From NCBI RefSeq assembly GCF_021134715.1, contig NC_060019.1:62001-126000 (forward strand): DNA of 64,000 bases, read 5' to 3'. The position numbers and the translations under genes were made by a program. The notes under the pieces were generated by a model, which saw only the letters and a list, made by a program, of their open reading frames with translations, was not told the origin of the DNA and searched no databases. Shown piece after piece: positions 59,620 to 64,000 of the stretch (its first letter is position 1; each line of letters opens with the position of its first letter). Source of the DNA: Daphnia pulex (Eukaryota > Arthropoda > Branchiopoda > Diplostraca > Daphniidae).

Positions 59620-60496
59620 ATGACGACACTAAGGCCGTTCACCTGTGATGATATGTTTCGTTTTAATTTCGTGTAAGTCCCTATCAAAAAGTTTTGTAAA
59701 CAAACTTATTTTTTAAATTATTAATTCGGCTTTCATTTTTATGGTCACCGTTTAGAAATCTAGATCCTCTGACCGAAACGGTAATATCTCTTGCATAAAT
59801 CATGGCCAACAGCTACGAGACTAATAATGCATATTTTTTCCAACAACTTTTCCATGTAGTACGGGCTCACTTTCTACCTGCAATACATGGCTCATTGGCC
59901 GGAATACTTTCAACTGACTGAAGCACCTGGTGGAGAAATCATGGGATACAGTAAATTGATATTCACGTCCAAGTGAAAGCCTCTCAATTAATCAAGACTT
60001 TTCTCTACATCCGGACAGTTATGGGTAAAGCAGAAGGGCACGCCACCAACTGGCACGGCCATGTTACCGCTTTGAGTGTAGCACCAGACTACAGAAGGCT
60101 GGGGCTGGCTGCAAAACTTATGTTTGGATTAGAAGAAATTTCTGAAAAGTAAGCCTGATACTACCGAATGCTATCACTGTAGGATGAATTGAAACTAAAT
60201 GTCATTTACTCAGGAAACAAGCCTATTTTGTTGACCTGTTTGTCAGGGTGTCTAACACTGTGGCCATCAACATGTACAAAAATTTAGGTTACATCATATA
60301 TAGAACTGTGTTGGAATATTATTCTGGCTCACCTGATGAAGATGCCTATGGTGAGCCCTGCATTTTATTTTAAATCAGAATTTTAAACTTAATTCTTTTT
60401 CCCACCTTAGACATGAGAAAATCTTTATCAAGAGATGTGGATAAATTATCAGTAGTGCCTCTAACTCATCCAGTCAGACCAGAAGATATTGAATAA
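59620..60496 (+). CDS. NAA20: N-alpha-acetyltransferase 20, NatB catalytic subunit
   Basis: Six exons: 59620-59672, 59756-59780 (25 nt), 59860-59950, 60019-60148, 60214-60350 and 60411-60496, giving 173 residues (about 178 in human). The start MTTLRPFTCDDMFRFNFVNL and the block YLQYMAHWPEYFQ are family hallmarks. The GNAT acetyl-CoA loop is RRLGLA (residues 82-87, pattern R/Q-x-x-G-x-A), and VDLFVRVSNTVAINMYKNLG is the conserved C-terminal core. It acetylates the N-terminal methionine of nascent chains starting Met-Asp, Met-Glu, Met-Asn or Met-Gln, at the ribosome with NAA25. The AATAAA at 60492-60497 overlaps the stop codon, so the 3' untranslated region must be very short or use a later signal. 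Confidence 0.96.
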
Positions 60497-60497
60497 A
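60492..60497 (+). terminator. NAA20: Polyadenylation signal overlapping the NAA20 stop
   Basis: AATAAA includes the TAA stop codon of NAA20 (60494-60496). Confidence 0.5.
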
Positions 60498-60537
60498 AAT
60501 ACATGGTCATATTCTTTCAATTATTTGAAAACTTGGT

Positions 60538-60543
60538 TTATTA
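60538..60543 (-). terminator. Polyadenylation signal of the sororin-like gene
   Basis: TTTATT on the + strand, AATAAA on the minus strand, 107 bases beyond the stop at 60650. The 3' ends of the two convergent genes therefore nearly touch or overlap. Confidence 0.5.
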
Positions 60544-60649
60544 GAATAGGAAAGGAAAAAATGGCTTTACTTGAGGGGCAAAAAAAAAGAAAAATAAAAC
60601 AAAAGGAAATATTTGGAACGTTCTATGGAAACGAAAGACATTTTTTAAA

Positions 60650-63436
60650 TTAACTTGACAAATTAAACTTTTCGATATCTTCAAAGTGCGAGTTCATCAC
60701 TTTGCACCATTGCTCCTCTTCCTTGTCGCGTTTGTTCTTCTTTTGTCCAGTTCGCTTCTTCAACTTTTTGGGGGTTTCATCGACATCCCCGAAATCATCG
60801 AAATCTTCGGTTTCCAAGAGTATTTTTCGTTTGGCTATCCGCAAGTCACGTTTCGAGTAGGACTTCCTAGCAGGCTACAAAATAATTATTAATAATTTTT
60901 ACTTGAATAAGGTGAGAACTCAATTTCTTACCTCGTCGAAAACTGTGGGCGGTGTAGGAGGGACAACAACTTTCTTTGGAACGGCATTTTCTTCGTTCAC
61001 GTGATTCTCACCCACTACTTGAATGTACTGCACCAATTTGGTCGACTTTGGTTTGACTGGCTCGAGAGGTCGGATACCACGAATCAAATCACGCGCCACA
61101 TTTTCATCGATGCGGGCTGGACGATTGATGGACTTTCGTATAGCCTTGGAGAGTTTACGAACGGGCGAAACAGACGAGAAGCAATCGGCAACTGTTTCTT
61201 GTCTAATGGGTGTAGATTTGACGAGTTTACTTTCAATTACTTTAGTGGTCGGCTCATTTTCAGGCTCTTGTTCAAATCCAAACAATTTTTCCATTTCCAT
61301 TTCAACTTGAGAATCACGAGTCATATCGGAAGTTTGTTCTCCTTCGAAATCTCCAGCAAGTACGCCAGAGGTCGACTTTTCATCCAGACACGGTTGGTGC
61401 TGGTCAAAATCCATTTCTTCGGGTAGAGTCGTATCGTAAACTGTGGACGAATGATTGGCGATGGGCGAAAAGTTTAAGATGGACACCACGTCTTCCAATT
61501 CAGGTGTTTGGGCAGGTTGCACCAGGTTGTTGAGTTTTTCGGCGACAGATTTGAGTAGGTTGGTTGTGTTCATTGGCAAATTCTTTTCAGTTGGTTTAGA
61601 TCGGACGGGAGTTTTAGGTTTTTCAATTGGTTTGGATTTGATCGGAGTTTTAGGCTTTTCAATTGGTTTGGATTTGATCGGAGTTTTGGGCTTCTCAGCG
61701 AGTGGTACGGCGGTTCTTTGTAAACGTTTGGTCGGTTTGGAGGCTGCTGCTTTGACTCTGCTTGATTTGAAAATATCGTTGTCGTCATTTTTGGGCTTTC
61801 TGGTCCTCTTCTTCTTGACAGGTTTGCAGTCGGAAGGATCGCACTCGAATCCGTAAACATCATCAGGTGCCGATTTGAAAGCTTCAGGCTTGGGCTCCGT
61901 CTTCCAAACAGGAACTTTCTTGGTCGCCAGAGTCTTTGATGCTGATTTAGGAGACTTGAACTTTGATCCGCTTTTGGGTGACATTAGTTTAGAACTTGGT
62001 GATTTCGTGCCGTGTTTAGGAGACTTGAAGGAGAGCATGGAAGAACTGGATGAGACATTGGATTGAGTCGATTGTAAGCGAGACGATTGTCGACATGTTC
62101 TGGATGAACCACCTGGTAAAATTGTATCTCCAGCCTCTTCCAACCATCTCTCCAATACGGTTTTTCTTTTCGGTTTGCTCTTTGTAGCAGAAGCTGGTGC
62201 TGCTTTATTCTTTCTAGTGCTTCTCAGGACAGGAGACTCTGTAACTTGAGATCGAGTCTGACAAACAGGTGTTTCCTTGGAATTAGCATTATTCTTGGCT
62301 GTAGGTTTAGGTGATCTCAGATTGTGTAGCGGCTCGTTCTCAGTGTTCTGTGATGTGTCCATACTCCTCAGCCGCCTAGTTGATCTGGGTGATTCGAATA
62401 TCTCCGTTTCTGAATCTAGAAATTATTTTAAAAAATACACACAAGTTACTTAAATCATTCCTTTACATTTGAATAGTGAATAAACCCAACTAAAGTAGTG
62501 GGTATCAACAATAAACACAAAATAAAACCAATGAGAAGCACACAAGGGCCCAAATAGCACAGGAACATTGCTAAATAAAGTTTTAACCAGCCTTCAAAAT
62601 TCTACATTTAAGAAAAAATGTTGCAAATAAAAATTTCTAGAGAAATCACTGAAAGAGCTGTAGCCAAAACTATAGCGTCACTTGTAAGAGCCAAATATCA
62701 ACACTTTTACCATCAACTTACCTAAAGACAATGTGGATGGGACTTTGTTGGATGAATTTTTGGGTTTCGGCAAATTATCTTCTTTTTCAATATCTGAAAG
62801 TTCTTCTTGAATTGGTTGTAGAATTTCTTTAGGCAAGGAAGTCTGGCTAGTCTCTTTAGCTGCTGAGGATTTCTTGGGTTTCAGGACGATATCCTCTTCC
62901 TCGTGATCTGATGGTTCTTCTTCTAGTGTTTGCAGGGTTTCTTTGAGTGAGTGAGTCTTGCTGGATTCTGAGGAACGCTGGCATGAATTTGCAGACTCTT
63001 TGGCCAATTTTCTGGAAGGTTGTGGTAATTTTCTTGCATTGCTCAGATTTTCCCCAACATTTACCGTTTCTTCAACTTCATCAACTCCAGAAATGTTGGC
63101 TTTCTTTGAAGAATTTTTCGTCCTGCACTTTGTTTGGTTCTCGGTAGAATTCAATGTGACATCAACCTTTCCTTTACTTCTGGTTTGTCGTCCAACTTGT
63201 GGCTTTGTAATTGCTTGTTCTTTTTCATATTCTGTATCCTTATCTGAAGCATTACCCATATTTTTTAATGGAGTATTTACCAAATTTTTGTTAGTCAAGT
63301 CTTTAAGAGCGATTTTGTTTTTCTGGATATGATTTTTGTTCGAACGTGCTTCAGGAGATTCTGAACCATGCCTGTTGTTCTCGGATTCTTGAACAAAGGT
63401 CCGAATTCTCGGGCTTTTCAGTCTTTGCGAACTCAT
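60650..63436 (-). CDS. CDCA5: Sororin/Dalmatian-like sister chromatid cohesion protector
   Basis: Three exons chain in frame: 63436-62722, 62415-60932 and 60874-60650, 807 residues. The C-terminus has the sororin domain pattern: ARKSYSKR (about 735-742, compare RRSYSR in vertebrates), a lysine-rich stretch, then EEQWCKVMNSHFEDIEKFNL near the end (compare W-x-x-x-MN-x-x-FE-x-x-E-x-F-x-L). An FGF motif (LFGFEQ, 616-621) fits the Pds5-binding element. The rest is low complexity, with many SPK and SPR sites (likely CDK targets), three tandem KPIEKPKTPIKS-type repeats near 475-510, and RIRTFVQE and ALKDLTN near the N-terminus. Vertebrate sororin is about 250 residues; the insect Dalmatian is much longer and merges sororin and shugoshin roles, so the length favours a Dalmatian-type protein. 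It would antagonise Wapl and keep cohesin on DNA. It converges on NAA20. Confidence 0.75.
62416..62721 (-). other. Large intron of the sororin-like gene
   Basis: 306-bp intron with donor GTAAGT and acceptor TTTCTAG, longer than most introns nearby. Nothing else was recognised in it. Confidence 0.75.
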
Positions 63437-63521
63437 CCTTCAATTTTTTTTCGTTTGATGCTAATTTGAATAATTTTCTAACACCAAACAAAAAACACCA
63501 AACTGTTTTTTTCGGTAAAAT

Positions 63522-63622
63522 CTATTGCACTCCGGAGTCCGGAGCGCTCTAGTGTCAAAAGTGGCTATTGCACTCCGGAGTCCGGAGTCCTCTAGCGTCA
63601 AAAGTGGCTATTGCACTCCGGA
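63522..63622. repeat. 43-bp tandem repeat upstream of the sororin-like gene
   Basis: About 2.4 copies of a 43-bp unit start at CTATTGCACTCCGG (63522, 63565 and 63608). Each full copy holds CTCCGGAGTCCGGAG, which includes the palindrome CTCCGGAG, followed by TCTAG-GTCAAAAGTGG. It begins 86 bases upstream of the start codon, so it lies in or next to the core promoter. Confidence 0.85.
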
Positions 63623-64000
63623 AAGGAAATATGTAGTACTTTCATTTGGCGACCGATGGCATTCTGTTTCTGTGTTTTGAAATTTGAATGGATTAGATTT
63701 GAATTCTTTGGAAATTCAAATAAAATGTATTTATAACAATCAAATATATTTGAATCTCAATAATAAATAGAAATAGTCAGTGTATAGAAGGAACTTTTAT
63801 TTCGTTATCGTTAACTTAGCTAGAGTACAATGTCCAACATTGAATCAGTACCTTACAATTCAAATTGTAAATATTTATAAACATTTCAATTCAGGGTGAT
63901 ATTTCTTGTTAACCAAACAGGTTGTTAAACACGCTATAAACGCACGACATAGTGAGTCACCCTCTGTCGCCCCCTTACTTGCCTGAAGGTCGAGCCGGAG
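63623..64000. other. Right edge, possible 3' end of a further minus-strand gene
   Basis: TTTATT at 63796-63801 would be a minus-strand AATAAA, so a gene beyond the right edge may end here. No reading frame supports it within the window. Confidence 0.25.

Overview
The window looks like one chromosome-end region of an arthropod, most likely a Daphnia-like branchiopod crustacean. The clues are TTAGG/CCTAA telomeric repeats, very short introns (about 50-100 bp), intron-dense compact genes, and orthologues of common animal genes (NAA20, BTBD7, LRRC57 and a sororin/Dalmatian-type protein). The species call is inference.

Layout. (1) 1-2290: a homogeneous 496-bp tandem repeat carrying a tRNA-like module with Pol III A and B boxes. 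(2) 2291-3105: 163 perfect TAACC telomeric repeats in the orientation of a left chromosome end, yet with other DNA on their outer side. (3) 3112-19722: about 50.6 copies of a 328-bp satellite; each unit carries a short (TTAGG) seed in the orientation opposite to the telomere. (4) 19723-35428: a second, modular satellite (136-bp backbone plus 32-bp modules, with a 776-bp higher-order repeat) in which every module holds CCACCAGGTGGCGCT, close to the CTCF consensus, always on the + strand; about 160 copies are estimated. (5) 35429-42541: gene-poor unique DNA with a possible spliced non-coding transcript, a 389-bp fold-back element and a 203-bp piggyBac-type MITE with TTAA duplications. (6) 43387-52130: two tandem paralogues of an intronless membrane-anchored coiled-coil protein. 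The first ends in a KH RNA-binding domain and the second has lost it. They share a duplicated TATA promoter and a divergent first exon. An ankyrin-repeat remnant and weak minus-strand exons lie between them. (7) 52979-63436: a compact gene cluster: a motor-less fragment of kinesin-1 heavy chain (+), LRRC57 (+), BTBD7 (-), NAA20 (+) and a sororin/Dalmatian-like cohesion regulator (-). A 43-bp tandem repeat sits just upstream of the sororin-like gene.

How it works together. The left half is a classical subtelomere whose most striking property is a dense, co-oriented field of CTCF-like sites between the telomere and the first genes. This resembles vertebrate subtelomeres, where CTCF and cohesin bind next to telomeric repeats. 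The right half is ordinary gene space with head-to-head and tail-to-tail neighbours: BTBD7 and NAA20 diverge, and NAA20 and the sororin-like gene converge. All gene calls come from reading frames, splice-consensus chaining and family motifs seen by eye; no search was run.
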